Source of the DNA: Patiriisocius sp965656925
GTDB lineage: Bacteria; Bacteroidota; Bacteroidia; Flavobacteriales; Flavobacteriaceae
Assembly: GCA_965656925.1 (NCBI GenBank)
Contig: CBFHMO010000001.1
Span: 26,852 to 90,851 of the forward strand
DNA length: 64,000 bases
Direction: 5' to 3'
Below the pieces are notes generated by a model. That model did not search any database. It saw only the letters and a list, made by a program, of their open reading frames with translations, and was not told where the DNA came from. Shown piece by piece: positions 25,503-33,595 of the stretch. The translations under genes were made by a program, and so were the position numbers. Position 1 is the first letter of the stretch, and each line of letters begins with the position of its first letter.

Positions 25503-26291
25503 TTAGTTGTTTAATTCCCAGTTATAGTCCATGTAGTTTATTGTTGCATTTTGGTCTATAGTAATTGCTGCATAGGTGTTAAGAAATTCAATTAAGGTTT
25601 GGTTTTTCTTAAAATCTTTAGAGAACCACTTAAATATTTTTGAGATTGTGATGGCCTTTGGCGTGATTGTATTTCTCTGGGTGTCATTAACAAATTTTCT
25701 TGCTGCACTCTGTAGTTGATCTTCTATTTTTGCTGCAGTGTACGCCTCATTTAGTAGCGTTGGACATGAAAAAGAAGCACAGTTTATAGCAAAATGAATG
25801 CGAGGATCATCCATTTTTCTTAAAATTTGATGTTCTATTTTATCTAGATTGTACATTTGGCCTGCGAGTTTCCATAAATCCTGTTTCCAAGGATCATCGA
25901 TATCTTTTATGGAGTTAAGGGGCTGGTTTCTGATAATTAAATCAATGGTCATTGCATTATATGCATTGATCCAGTAGGCTAATTTTTCTTGCTTGCTCCA
26001 CATTTTGTTTGGGGTATATTTACCCAGTGCAAACAGGTACATACGAAGCACGGTTCGATCTCTTTTAAATGCCTGGTAGTTTACCTTTCCTTGTGGGCTA
26101 ACATTTTTTTGCAACAGGGCATGAAATCCAGAGTGGTCAAACACCTCTTTATATAAAGTGTCTTTTACAGTTTTTGTTTCTAAAAGTAAAGACGGTAGGC
26201 CTTCTTGATTTATTACAGTATAGGCATTTACTATTTTGGCGCTGGCCAAAAAAACCAATGTAACTGTAGCTATATATAAATAGTTTTTCAT
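25503..26291 (-). CDS. DUF547 family secreted protein
   Basis: A 262-residue exported protein of unknown function with a signal peptide (ATVTLVFLASAKIVNA). The DUF547 hallmarks are KLAYWINAYNAMTIDLI, HFAINCASFSCPTL and the final YMDYNWELN. The ATG at 26291 is chosen because it starts the signal peptide; the longer frame to 26363 would run through the end of arsM. DUF547 genes recur in bacterial arsenosugar loci, but the reaction is unknown. Confidence 0.85.
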   Translation of the reverse strand: MKNYLYIATVTLVFLASAKIVNAYTVINQEGLPSLLLETKTVKDTLYKEVFDHSGFHALLQKNVSPQGKVNYQAFKRDRTVLRMYLFALGKYTPNKMWSKQEKLAYWINAYNAMTIDLIIRNQPLNSIKDIDDPWKQDLWKLAGQMYNLDKIEHQILRKMDDPRIHFAINCASFSCPTLLNEAYTAAKIEDQLQSAARKFVNDTQRNTITPKAITISKIFKWFSKDFKKNQTLIEFLNTYAAITIDQNATINYMDYNWELNN

Positions 26292-26307
26292 CTTTTTTTG
26301 AGTTGTA

Positions 26308-27276
26308 TTAACAGCAACCGCCTCCATCATAATGGTAGGTAGATTCGCTAAAATAGATATCATCTCTATTTAAATCTTTTAAAGCTTTTGCAGTTTTATC
26401 ACAAATGGCTAAGGGTTGATTTTTCAGTAAAATATGGCCTTTGTTATCGTCAAAAAAATCCTCTGATCCATAATAAATTGCCGCTTTACCAGTAAAAATA
26501 CAAGGGCCATCCTCTGGCATAGGGTCTTTAATGGCTGCAACCTCAATAGATTCAATGTAAATTAGCTCTTTGGTTGGGTAGTTCTTCGGGTCTAGAATCC
26601 TGTAGGGTTTTCTAGCTCTAATTTCTATGGTTCCAAATCCAACATCTGTTAGGGCCTTAACGTAGTCTTTTATTGGTAGGCTGCCACTCAAACAAAGGGC
26701 ACGCAGGCGGGCGTCATTTCTAAGGGTGTCATTCATTTGCTGCTCACACGTTGGGTCACTCATTACTAATTTCCCGTGAGGGGTTAAAACGCGGTACATT
26801 TCCTGTATGGCGCGTTTTAAATCTTCAGCTTTAAAGATGTTAAACAAACAGTTTTGTGCTGCTACATCGATGCTATTGTCAGCAACGGGAAGATGGAGCG
26901 CATCTCCCTTTTTAAGATCAATAAACTCAGATTTAAACCAAGGATTTTGCGCTTCAGCAATTTTAAAATTTGCAGCAGATGCCTCTAACATTTCGTCTAC
27001 AACATCAATGCCAACAACACCGCCTTTTTGACGATTAAAATAAGAAAACTGCAATAATTCCATGCCACCTCCAACTCCCACATAGAGCATTTTAGGATTA
27101 TTTGATAAATCTCTAGCATGTACGGTACTTCCGCAGCCGTAATTCATCTCCTGCATTATTTTAGGAATCTTTAATCCCGGGAGTTCCCAAATGGGGTTTG
27201 TAGTACAGCAAAGCCCAACATCTGGGGTAAGTGCTGCTTGTTTATACACATCATGTGTGGTATCTAGGTAGCTCAT
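26308..27276 (-). CDS. arsM: ArsM-type arsenite methyltransferase of arsenosugar biosynthesis
   Basis: A 322-residue SAM-dependent methyltransferase. The SAM loop is LYVGVGGGMELLQF (about 83-96), with the acidic VGIDVVDEML after it. Candidate arsenic thiols are a Cys pair (GLCCTT, residues 23-24), YGCGST, AQNCLFN and DPTCEQQ. The protein ends in YDGGGCC, an extra Cys pair at the extreme C-terminus. It is expected to methylate trivalent arsenic to dimethylarsenic, the substrate of ArsS encoded further upstream. It lies 10 bases after the nucleoside phosphorylase gene. Confidence 0.88.
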   Translation of the reverse strand: MSYLDTTHDVYKQAALTPDVGLCCTTNPIWELPGLKIPKIMQEMNYGCGSTVHARDLSNNPKMLYVGVGGGMELLQFSYFNRQKGGVVGIDVVDEMLEASAANFKIAEAQNPWFKSEFIDLKKGDALHLPVADNSIDVAAQNCLFNIFKAEDLKRAIQEMYRVLTPHGKLVMSDPTCEQQMNDTLRNDARLRALCLSGSLPIKDYVKALTDVGFGTIEIRARKPYRILDPKNYPTKELIYIESIEVAAIKDPMPEDGPCIFTGKAAIYYGSEDFFDDNKGHILLKNQPLAICDKTAKALKDLNRDDIYFSESTYHYDGGGCC

Positions 27277-27286
27277 TTTCTGTTTT

Positions 27287-28099
27287 CTAAAGCGATTTTA
27301 TAAGTTCTGTAAATAGGCTAATCATAGCTGGTTCTGCTTTTCCAGCTTGCGCAATAATATCTGTAATATCCACAGGTTTTAAATTATCTGGATCACACTC
27401 ATCTGTTAATACAGAGAGCGCTACAACAGGTATTTGTAAATGATTGGCAATAATAATTTCTGGTACGGTACTCATTCCTACTGCATCTGCGCCAATGATT
27501 TTAAGGTATCTATACTCTGCTCTTGTTTCTAACTGAGGCCCCACCACACTTGCGTATACACCCTTGTGCAGATTTATGTTGTGCTCGGCTGCAATTTTTT
27601 CTAACTTGGCGTTCATTATTGGGTCATAGGGTTGGTTTAGGTCTACAAAACGCTCTCCAAGTTTTTCTACACCTTTAAAGGCTAAAGGGGATCCGCCTTG
27701 CAAATTGATATGATCATCAATAAGCATTATCTCTCCCTTTTTAAAGTTTAAATTTATAGCCCCAGAGGCATTACTCACAAATAATCTTGAAATTCCAAGG
27801 CCTTTCATAACACGAACAGGAAAGGTAACATCAAAAAGAGAGTACCCTTCATAGAGATGAAAACGGCCCTGCATTATTACTACTTTTTTCCCTGCTAATG
27901 CACCATAAATTAATTTCCCTTTATGAAACTCAACAGTTGCAGTCGGAAAATTAGGAATATGGTTATAGCTCATCTCTGCCTCAATGGTTACATGGTCAAT
28001 TATTTTTCCTAAACCAGTGCCTAGGATAATGCCTATCTCTGGAGTGCCAAACCCTCTGTTTTGCAAAAACTCTACAGCCTCTTCGATGTACTTTATCAT
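27287..28099 (-). CDS. Purine nucleoside phosphorylase
   Basis: A 270-residue trimeric-type purine nucleoside phosphorylase. Motifs are IGIILGTGLGKI, the phosphate/ribose segment VVIMQGRFHLYEGY, NASGAINLNFKKGEIMLIDDHINL and the purine site GADAVGMSTVPE. In arsenosugar loci this enzyme is placed to remove adenine from the 5'-deoxy-5'-dimethylarsinoyl adenosine made by ArsS (inference from context). Ordinary purine salvage is the alternative. A 144-base gap separates it from the TIGR04282 gene; I see no terminator or promoter there. Confidence 0.9.
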   Translation of the reverse strand: MIKYIEEAVEFLQNRGFGTPEIGIILGTGLGKIIDHVTIEAEMSYNHIPNFPTATVEFHKGKLIYGALAGKKVVIMQGRFHLYEGYSLFDVTFPVRVMKGLGISRLFVSNASGAINLNFKKGEIMLIDDHINLQGGSPLAFKGVEKLGERFVDLNQPYDPIMNAKLEKIAAEHNINLHKGVYASVVGPQLETRAEYRYLKIIGADAVGMSTVPEIIIANHLQIPVVALSVLTDECDPDNLKPVDITDIIAQAGKAEPAMISLFTELIKSL

Positions 28100-28243
28100 A
28101 TATATAATTATTTTTTATTTTGAGATTTCTAAACCACTTAGCAGAACAATATTTGTTGTTATATTATTGTCTTGGGTATAGCGATGGGGATTTTAAAACT
28201 ATTTATTTAGACAGCTTCTTCAAAAATACGGATTTATAAAAGC

Positions 28244-28924
28244 TTAGTCTTTCAAGTGAGGGAAGAATTTTTTAAACACTGCAATGTCTTTAATATCCTC
28301 ATAGTAATCTACATCATTTTTCTCTGCCAAGATTGCCATGTTTTCTAATTCTAAATCTTTTAATGTGTCACCCAAAACGGTGTTTGTCCCCCATTTTTTA
28401 TTTTTAAAAAGAGGAGGTTTTAGGTGTTTCATGCCAAGCAGGTAATAGCCACCGTCTTGCGCAGGGCCTATCACAAAGTTGTTGTCTTCTAGTGTTGAAA
28501 AAGCAGCTTCTAAATCTTGGGTAGTGATGTCATACATATCACTACCAATAATGATTGCCTTTTGATATCCCATTTTAAAGACCTCTGTAAATGCGTTTTG
28601 CATTTTTGCGCCTAAATCATGACCCTGTTGTTGTTTTTTTCTGAAAACAGTAGTGTCCCAAATATCAATTTCTTTAATTTTTTCTGAATAGTACACATAC
28701 ACATCTGCCCTAAGGGGGCCTGTTATTTTTACTGTGTGGTCTAATAAAAACCGATACACATCCAGGGCGCTTTGATCTCCAATTGTAGTTGCAAGACGTG
28801 TTTTGCATTTGCCAAGTTCTGGATTTCTTGTAAAAACAATAAGCGCCTTTTTTGAAACCGGAAGGTGAAACACCTGTTTTGATTCCAGATTTCCAAGATT
28901 ATTTTTCGCTCCTAAAATTGCCAT
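28244..28924 (-). CDS. TIGR04282 family arsenosugar-associated glycosyltransferase
   Basis: A 226-residue nucleotide-sugar-transferase-fold enzyme (rSAM/selenodomain-associated transferase 1 family). The motif KKALIVFTRNPELGKCKTRLA is the family signature, and IIIGSDMYDI and GPAQDGGYYLLGM follow. Together with TIGR04283 it is predicted to add sugar to the arsenoribose (inference). It lies 19 bases after the rhodanese gene. Confidence 0.9.
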   Translation of the reverse strand: MAILGAKNNLGNLESKQVFHLPVSKKALIVFTRNPELGKCKTRLATTIGDQSALDVYRFLLDHTVKITGPLRADVYVYYSEKIKEIDIWDTTVFRKKQQQGHDLGAKMQNAFTEVFKMGYQKAIIIGSDMYDITTQDLEAAFSTLEDNNFVIGPAQDGGYYLLGMKHLKPPLFKNKKWGTNTVLGDTLKDLELENMAILAEKNDVDYYEDIKDIAVFKKFFPHLKD

Positions 28925-28943
28925 AGTATTTTGTGATATCGTC

Positions 28944-29447
28944 TTATTTGTTAGTTACTTTAACACCTTTGGTAAGCCATTTTTCCCATTGCTTTGAGTA
29001 TACATGCACGCTATCTGTCTGTTTTTGTTGTTTATTTACAAGGGGCAGATTGTTGTTTTTCCAATTAAAGATGCCACCATATAGGTTTTTGATATTTGTG
29101 TATCCAGCCTTTTGAAGTATCTCTGCTATATCTTCACTTCTAACTCCTAAAGAGCAATACACAATAATTTGGGTATCCTTGCTTTTAATGTTTTTTGAAA
29201 CTTTTTGCAGATTAAAATTCTTATAACCAGCATATAGTGCTCCTTTGATATGGCTTACCTCGAACTCTTTTTTTTCTCTGGTGTCTAGTAGTACTATAGA
29301 AGGATTGTTTTGAATATCTACAAGCATTTCAGAGTAGATATAAGGGATGCTTTGTTTGTTGTATTTTAATAAAACTTCCTCAATTGTTTGTTGGGCAACA
29401 CTAGTTGTTGCTCCAAAAAAAAGTGCTATGTAAAAAAGTGTCTTCAT
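28944..29447 (-). CDS. Exported rhodanese-like domain protein
   Basis: A 167-residue protein with a signal peptide (ALFFGATTSVAQQ) and one rhodanese domain (about 35-135). The active-site loop is VYCSLGVRSED, with C98 as nucleophile; the preceding LLDTREKKEFEVSHIKGA is typical. Location outside the cytoplasm is unusual for an arsenic enzyme. It might handle sulfur or thio-arsenic species, or only be a passenger (inference). It lies 5 bases after arsS. Confidence 0.85.
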   Translation of the reverse strand: MKTLFYIALFFGATTSVAQQTIEEVLLKYNKQSIPYIYSEMLVDIQNNPSIVLLDTREKKEFEVSHIKGALYAGYKNFNLQKVSKNIKSKDTQIIVYCSLGVRSEDIAEILQKAGYTNIKNLYGGIFNWKNNNLPLVNKQQKQTDSVHVYSKQWEKWLTKGVKVTNK

Positions 29448-29452
29448 GGTTT

Positions 29453-30520
29453 TTAAGTTGTAACTACTCCCTGGCAGCTGCTTCCCGCTCCTGCGGTACA
29501 GCCATAACAGTGCTGAGAAATAACAATATCTCTATCGCTTAAAATAGATTCATTATACTGGGCTATATGGGTGACTTTACTAGCAACTTTCAGGTCAAGC
29601 ATTTGGTTGAAATCACAGTCATACAACCATCCGTCCCAGGAAATAGAAATGGTGTTGGTACACATAACGTTTTTAACTGCTGCAGGATTGTAAGCCTCTA
29701 CAAGTTGGTACATATACTCTTCATAATTTTCGCTGGCAATGAGATAGTCTAAAAATCTAGAAATAGGAAGATTGGTAATTGCAAAAAGACTATGAAACTG
29801 AATATTAAAATCTGCCAGTAGTGCGCTTTTAAATTCCTTTTCCATGCTTGTTTGATCACCTGGCAAGTAGGCCCCGTTTGGATTGTAAACTAGGTCTAGT
29901 TTTAAACTACTGCCAGGCATACCATACCCAACTGCATTTAATTGTTTAAGAGCTGTGATAGACATGTCAAAAACACCCTCTCCTCTTTGTTTGTCTGTCT
30001 TGCCTCTAGTCCAGTGGGGCATTGAGCTTACCACATGAACATTGTATTTTTTAAAGAATTGAGGTAAATCATGGTATTTTTTATTTGCCCTTATGATGGT
30101 AAGATTGCTTCTTACAATAAAATCTTTAATACCAGCCTGGCTCGCCTTGTCTACAAAACGTCTAAAGTTAGGGTTCATCTCTGGAGCGCCTCCTGTTAGG
30201 TCTAGGGTATGAGCTCCTGTATTTTTTATAACCTCAAGACACTTGAGCATGGTTTCCCAGGTCATGATTTCTTTTCTGTCTGGTCCTGCATCTACATGAC
30301 AGTGTTCGCACACTTGATTGCACATATATCCCAGGTTTATTTGAAGTATTTCTAGCTTTTTTGGGCGAAGAGGAAATTGGTTAGTTTGCCTAATTTTTTT
30401 CGCAAAAGTGGGGAGTTCTCCATTTTTGAAAATACCGCCATTTAAAATTTCTAATTGGCGGTTTGCACTAGCCAATTCGTTATCTCTTTTACGGAGTGAT
30501 TGTTGTTTTAGTTTTGCCAT
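29453..30520 (-). CDS. arsS: ArsS, radical SAM protein of arsenosugar biosynthesis
   Basis: A 355-residue radical SAM enzyme. The 4Fe-4S motif is CNQVCEHC (C67, C71, C74), followed by LDLTGGAPEMNP. The C-terminal Cys-rich domain has CYGCTAGAGSSC (C338, C341, C349), the part that carries selenocysteine in some relatives; here all codons are ordinary Cys. ArsS joins a 5'-deoxyadenosyl group to dimethylarsenic (established for the family). It starts the main run of arsenosugar genes, 112 bases downstream of the AhpD-like gene. Confidence 0.92.
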   Translation of the reverse strand: MAKLKQQSLRKRDNELASANRQLEILNGGIFKNGELPTFAKKIRQTNQFPLRPKKLEILQINLGYMCNQVCEHCHVDAGPDRKEIMTWETMLKCLEVIKNTGAHTLDLTGGAPEMNPNFRRFVDKASQAGIKDFIVRSNLTIIRANKKYHDLPQFFKKYNVHVVSSMPHWTRGKTDKQRGEGVFDMSITALKQLNAVGYGMPGSSLKLDLVYNPNGAYLPGDQTSMEKEFKSALLADFNIQFHSLFAITNLPISRFLDYLIASENYEEYMYQLVEAYNPAAVKNVMCTNTISISWDGWLYDCDFNQMLDLKVASKVTHIAQYNESILSDRDIVISQHCYGCTAGAGSSCQGVVTT

Positions 30521-30632
30521 GGTAGCGCCTGTTTTTAAAAGCCGTTGTTTTTATTGCGATTTACATCCCAGCATTTTATTATAAACTATGTTGTATGTTA
30601 TACCTGTGAGTGTCTGTTTCACCTCTATGAGA

Positions 30633-30968
30633 TTACATTTCTAGCTTATTCACTTTGTTCATCATCATGGTGCCGTGCACTAGGGTGGCACCGCTTTTAA
30701 TGGCGGCTCCTACATGGATGGCCTCCATCATTTGTTCTTTGGTTACCCCACGCTCTAGAGAGTCTTTGGTGTAGGCGTCTATACAATAGGGGCATTGTTC
30801 TGTGTGTGATACCGCTAGAGCAATTAATGATTTTTCACGGGCGGTAAGAGCTCCTTCTTCAAATACTTTGCCGTAGTAGTCAAAGAATTTGTTGCCTAGT
30901 TCTTCGCTCCACTGTGTTATTTCTCCAAATTTTCTAAGGTCTTTAGGGTCGTAATAATTATTTGCCAT
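30633..30968 (-). CDS. AhpD-like arsenosugar-associated peroxidase-like protein
   Basis: A 111-residue carboxymuconolactone decarboxylase/AhpD-fold protein with the redox pair EQCPYCIDAYTK (C59, C62) and nearby H55. This small subfamily is found beside ArsM/ArsS genes. The ATG at 30968 starts the conserved region (MANNYYDPKDLRKF); the longer frame to 31079 adds a Cys-rich stretch with no homology-like character and is rejected. Its substrate is unknown; thiol-dependent reduction or peroxide removal is likely. Confidence 0.85.
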   Translation of the reverse strand: MANNYYDPKDLRKFGEITQWSEELGNKFFDYYGKVFEEGALTAREKSLIALAVSHTEQCPYCIDAYTKDSLERGVTKEQMMEAIHVGAAIKSGATLVHGTMMMNKVNKLEM

Positions 30969-31170
30969 AATTGGTTTTATATTGGTGACAGAAAAGCAGC
31001 CACACTTGTTTGATTTTAAAAAGTAAATATAAGCAATAGTATAAAGGCAAAAGCAGGAAGCCCTGCATTGTGTTGTCATTTTTTGAAACGCTCTTATAAA
31101 TAATTTAACAACAATGTTGGGTAGGGTGTCATTTATGTTAAGTCATGCAAGCTTAGGTTTTGCTTACTAA

Positions 31171-32439
31171 TTACATGTGTTTGGAATAAAATTGATTAAG
31201 ATACTTGTATGGATTCTTTGTAAGATGATTTTTCATAAGCTGCTGTAATTCTTTGGTTTGGAATAATTTATACCCTGTGGCATAGTAGAAAAAAAGAAGA
31301 AATGTTTTATAGCTTAAAATAAAATTATCGAAGTTAATTTTTTCAAACATATTTTTTGACTCCTCTATAGCGCCTGTTTGCATAAAATAAAAGGTTTTCA
31401 TTAAATGATAGGTTTCTAAATAATGAGGTTCTGGACAGGCTTTTTGGCTAAGATGTTTTTCTGTTTGTTCTATAAGCCACAATTGAGCTTTTAGATTGTT
31501 AGTTAGCATTGCAATTACCATTGGTTCGTAATATATTTCATGCACTGGCGATAAAAAAGTAGTAGAGTTTGCTGCTTTTTTGATGTTAAAAAAATGCGCT
31601 TGATTTTTTTCTGTAAGTAAGAAATTTGAAAAGTATCTCCCAATTAGTATGGGATGCAGTTCCAAAAGGTTGTTGTCACTGATTTGGATGTTCTTTATTT
31701 TTTGATTGTTTAGGAAGCTTCTAAGATTTAATAAGCAGCTAACAAATAGTTTGTTTTTATAGTTTTTCTTTTCACTGAAATATGTTGCGAACACCGCGTA
31801 AAATCCATTTAAAGAGGAGTAGTCAACAAATATTTCAAAAATAGTAGCCCGGAAAAAGGATGTTTTGCAAAGCAGATTAATTTCTTTTTTACTGAGTTTT
31901 ATGCTGCGCAATAATATACCTACAGCGTTTCCAATAATTAATTTTTGCTTGTAGGTTATGATATTGTTTTTAAGCACACTTGATGCAAACAAAATATTTA
32001 TTTCACGAATCCTTTTTGCCAATAAAAATTCTCGTATTAGATTAATTATTGGAAGAGTGATGTCTTCACCTCTTTGTGATTTTTGTTCTAAAAATAAAAG
32101 AAGGGTCTTTGGGTCTTTGTTGTCCTTAAGTTCATATAGATGCAAGCGGCTTTCCCAGCTTATTTCAAAAGGGGCAGCATTGGAAAAATGGTAATAAGAT
32201 TTATAACCAACATATTGGCTTAATATATCAAGGGTGTCTTTGCGTGTTTTTACAGGCTTTGCAAAACCGTACATACGTCTTAAGGTATTGTAGTTTATGC
32301 TTTTGCTTGTTTGTTCATGAATAACTTCAGATAGTTTTTCACAATCACCTCTGTTTGAAATTTCAAGACCAAACTTCTTCTCAACTGCATTTTTAAGGAT
32401 TTCTTCCACTGTTTTGTTTGTATCATTTGTGTACCACAA
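31171..32439 (-). CDS. Unknown protein with regulator-like N-terminal domain and helical repeats
   Basis: A 422-residue protein I cannot name. Residues ~8-80 (VEKKFGLEISNRGDCEKLSEVI, then SINYNTLRRMYGF and TLDILSQYVGYKSYYHF) resemble an N-terminal domain seen in many flavobacterial proteins. Its NTLRRMYGF helix and the following segment look like a DNA-binding fold. The remaining ~330 residues are helical, Lys-, Leu- and Phe-rich, like degenerate TPRs, with no membrane segment. The start is TTG (next codon TGG); an in-frame stop lies just upstream and no earlier start exists. Neighbours give no hint. Confidence 0.6.
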   Translation of the reverse strand: MWYTNDTNKTVEEILKNAVEKKFGLEISNRGDCEKLSEVIHEQTSKSINYNTLRRMYGFAKPVKTRKDTLDILSQYVGYKSYYHFSNAAPFEISWESRLHLYELKDNKDPKTLLLFLEQKSQRGEDITLPIINLIREFLLAKRIREINILFASSVLKNNIITYKQKLIIGNAVGILLRSIKLSKKEINLLCKTSFFRATIFEIFVDYSSLNGFYAVFATYFSEKKNYKNKLFVSCLLNLRSFLNNQKIKNIQISDNNLLELHPILIGRYFSNFLLTEKNQAHFFNIKKAANSTTFLSPVHEIYYEPMVIAMLTNNLKAQLWLIEQTEKHLSQKACPEPHYLETYHLMKTFYFMQTGAIEESKNMFEKINFDNFILSYKTFLLFFYYATGYKLFQTKELQQLMKNHLTKNPYKYLNQFYSKHM

Positions 32440-32520
32440 TATAGCCTAATTATTTAAGACAATAAAAATCTTCTGTTACGCACTTTCACATTAATTGATG
32501 GGGAAGTAAAAAGTATATTC

Positions 32521-32551
32521 AAAAAAAAACCCACTCGTTGAGTGGGTTTTT
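32521..32551 (-). terminator. Intrinsic terminator of tRNA-Phe
   Basis: A perfect 7-bp stem (32530-32536 with 32540-32546, loop GTT) flanked by A9 on the left and T5 on the right. On the minus strand it gives a GC stem followed by a run of U's directly after the tRNA; it could also work in the other direction. Confidence 0.85.
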
Positions 32552-32626
32552 GGTGGTGCCTCCAGGAATCGAACCAGGGACACATGGATTTTCAGTCCAT
32601 TGCTCTACCAACTGAGCTAAGGCACC
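32551..32626 (-). tRNA. tRNA-Phe (GAA anticodon)
   Basis: A 76-base tRNA with encoded CCA. On the minus strand the acceptor GGTGCCT pairs with AGGCACC, the D-arm contains AGCTCAGTTGGTAGAGC, the anticodon loop is CTGAAAA with anticodon GAA, and the T-arm is CTGG-TTCGATT-CCTGG. It is flanked by its own promoter and terminator, so it is a single-gene unit. I see no flanking duplication that would mark an integration site. Confidence 0.97.
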
Positions 32627-32659
32627 GTTTGCTAAGAGAAATAATTAACTTAGCGGCTG

Positions 32660-32689
32660 CAAATATAATGGTATTTTTATTGCAGCAAA
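32660..32689 (-). promoter_or_regulatory. Promoter of tRNA-Phe
   Basis: On the minus strand TTTG (32689-32686), an 18-base spacer and TATATTTG (32667-32660) form a full consensus match. The expected transcript start is about 30 bases before the mature tRNA end. Confidence 0.75.
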
Positions 32690-32821
32690 ACAATTTTTTG
32701 AAAAATATCTTTATTTAAATCTGCTTGATAAAATTGTTTGACAAAAACGAGATCTATCATGCATTTTTGTTTTGTGGGCTCTGTATTTAGGCTAAGAATC
32801 AATTCAATGGGCTATTTGTTC

Positions 32822-32850
32822 TTTGCTGTTGAAATAACTATGTATTTTTG
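32822..32850 (+). promoter_or_regulatory. Promoter of coaX
   Basis: TTTG (32822-32825), a 17-base spacer and TATTTTTG (32843-32850) match the full consensus; the ATG at 32867 follows 16 bases later. This fixes the coaX start and excludes the upstream open frame. Confidence 0.75.
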
Positions 32851-32866
32851 TCGTCTTTGCAACGAT

Positions 32867-33595
32867 ATGAATCTAACAGTAGATGTTGGTAACACCTTAT
32901 TCAAGTTTGCTGTTTTTAATGGCAGTACTCTTGTAGACTCACAGGTGTGTGAAAAACAACAGGTTTTACAACATATTAAACAACTTAGTGTAAGCTATCC
33001 CAAACTCACACACTGTATTTTGTCTTCTGTGGGTAGTTTGCCTTCTCAAGCAATACTACTTCTTGAAGAGTTGGCCAGTGTTCATGTGTTATCTCACACC
33101 AGTAAAATCCCTTTTACAAATACCTACACAACTCCAGAAACCTTAGGTCCAGATAGAATTGCACTTATTGCAGGGGCAGCAGTACAATTTGCAAAAAAAG
33201 AGGTATTAGTAATTGACGTAGGTAGCGCCATTACTTATGATTTCTTATCTATTGACAACCAATACAAAGGAGGTAGTATTTCCCCCGGAATAGCCATGCG
33301 CTATAAATCATTACATAGCTTTACAGCAAAGTTGCCACTTCTGGAAAAAACAGCGGTAATTCCGATGATTGGCAATAGCACAGAAAATTCTATGCATAGT
33401 GGTGTACTTCAAGGAGTTATACATGAAATTGATGGTGTAATTAATCAATACAAAGACCAATACAGCGATTTAACAATTATTTTAACAGGTGGAGACGCTC
33501 ATTTTTTGCGAGATAGATTAAAAAATGACATCTTTGCCAACTCAAATTTTCTGTTAGAGGGCTTAAATTATATTTTAGAACTTAATAAAGATTGA
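32867..33595 (+). CDS. coaX: Type III pantothenate kinase
   Basis: A 242-residue ASKHA-fold enzyme for the first step of coenzyme A synthesis. Motifs are MNLTVDVGNTLFKFAVF, GPDRIALIAGAA, VIDVGSAITYDFL, GGSISPGIAMRYKSLH and LTGGDAHFL. Type III enzymes are not feedback-inhibited by CoA (established). The start at 32867 is set by the DVGNT motif and the promoter. Its TGA overlaps the ATG of the next gene. Confidence 0.92.
   Translation: MNLTVDVGNTLFKFAVFNGSTLVDSQVCEKQQVLQHIKQLSVSYPKLTHCILSSVGSLPSQAILLLEELASVHVLSHTSKIPFTNTYTTPETLGPDRIALIAGAAVQFAKKEVLVIDVGSAITYDFLSIDNQYKGGSISPGIAMRYKSLHSFTAKLPLLEKTAVIPMIGNSTENSMHSGVLQGVIHEIDGVINQYKDQYSDLTIILTGGDAHFLRDRLKNDIFANSNFLLEGLNYILELNKD

Larger units (their letters stand above)
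32440..32866. other. Gene-poor gap holding tRNA-Phe and two promoters
   Basis: This 427-base stretch has no protein gene. From left to right it holds about 80 bases with nothing recognisable, the tRNA-Phe terminator (32521-32551), tRNA-Phe (32551-32626), the tRNA promoter (32660-32689) and the coaX promoter (32822-32850). The open frame extending coaX upstream to 32738 overlaps its promoter and is not counted as coding. Confidence 0.7.

Noticed and set aside
26292..26363. N-terminal extension of DUF547 overlapping arsM
   Set aside because: The signal peptide begins at 26291; the extension is the arsM 3' end read in another frame.
29453..29520. Selenocysteine in the C-terminal domain of ArsS
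   Set aside because: Relatives can carry selenocysteine here, but all codons in CYGCTAGAGSSC are ordinary Cys and no in-frame TGA is read through.
30969..31079. Cys-rich N-terminal extension of the AhpD-like protein
   Set aside because: The family begins at the ATG at 30968; the extension has no start signal and looks random.
32551..32626. tRNA-Phe as an integration site of a mobile element
   Set aside because: No flanking repeat of the tRNA end, no integrase and no change of gene type on either side.
32738..32866. N-terminal extension of coaX
   Set aside because: It overlaps a full consensus promoter and the extra residues are unlike any pantothenate kinase start.
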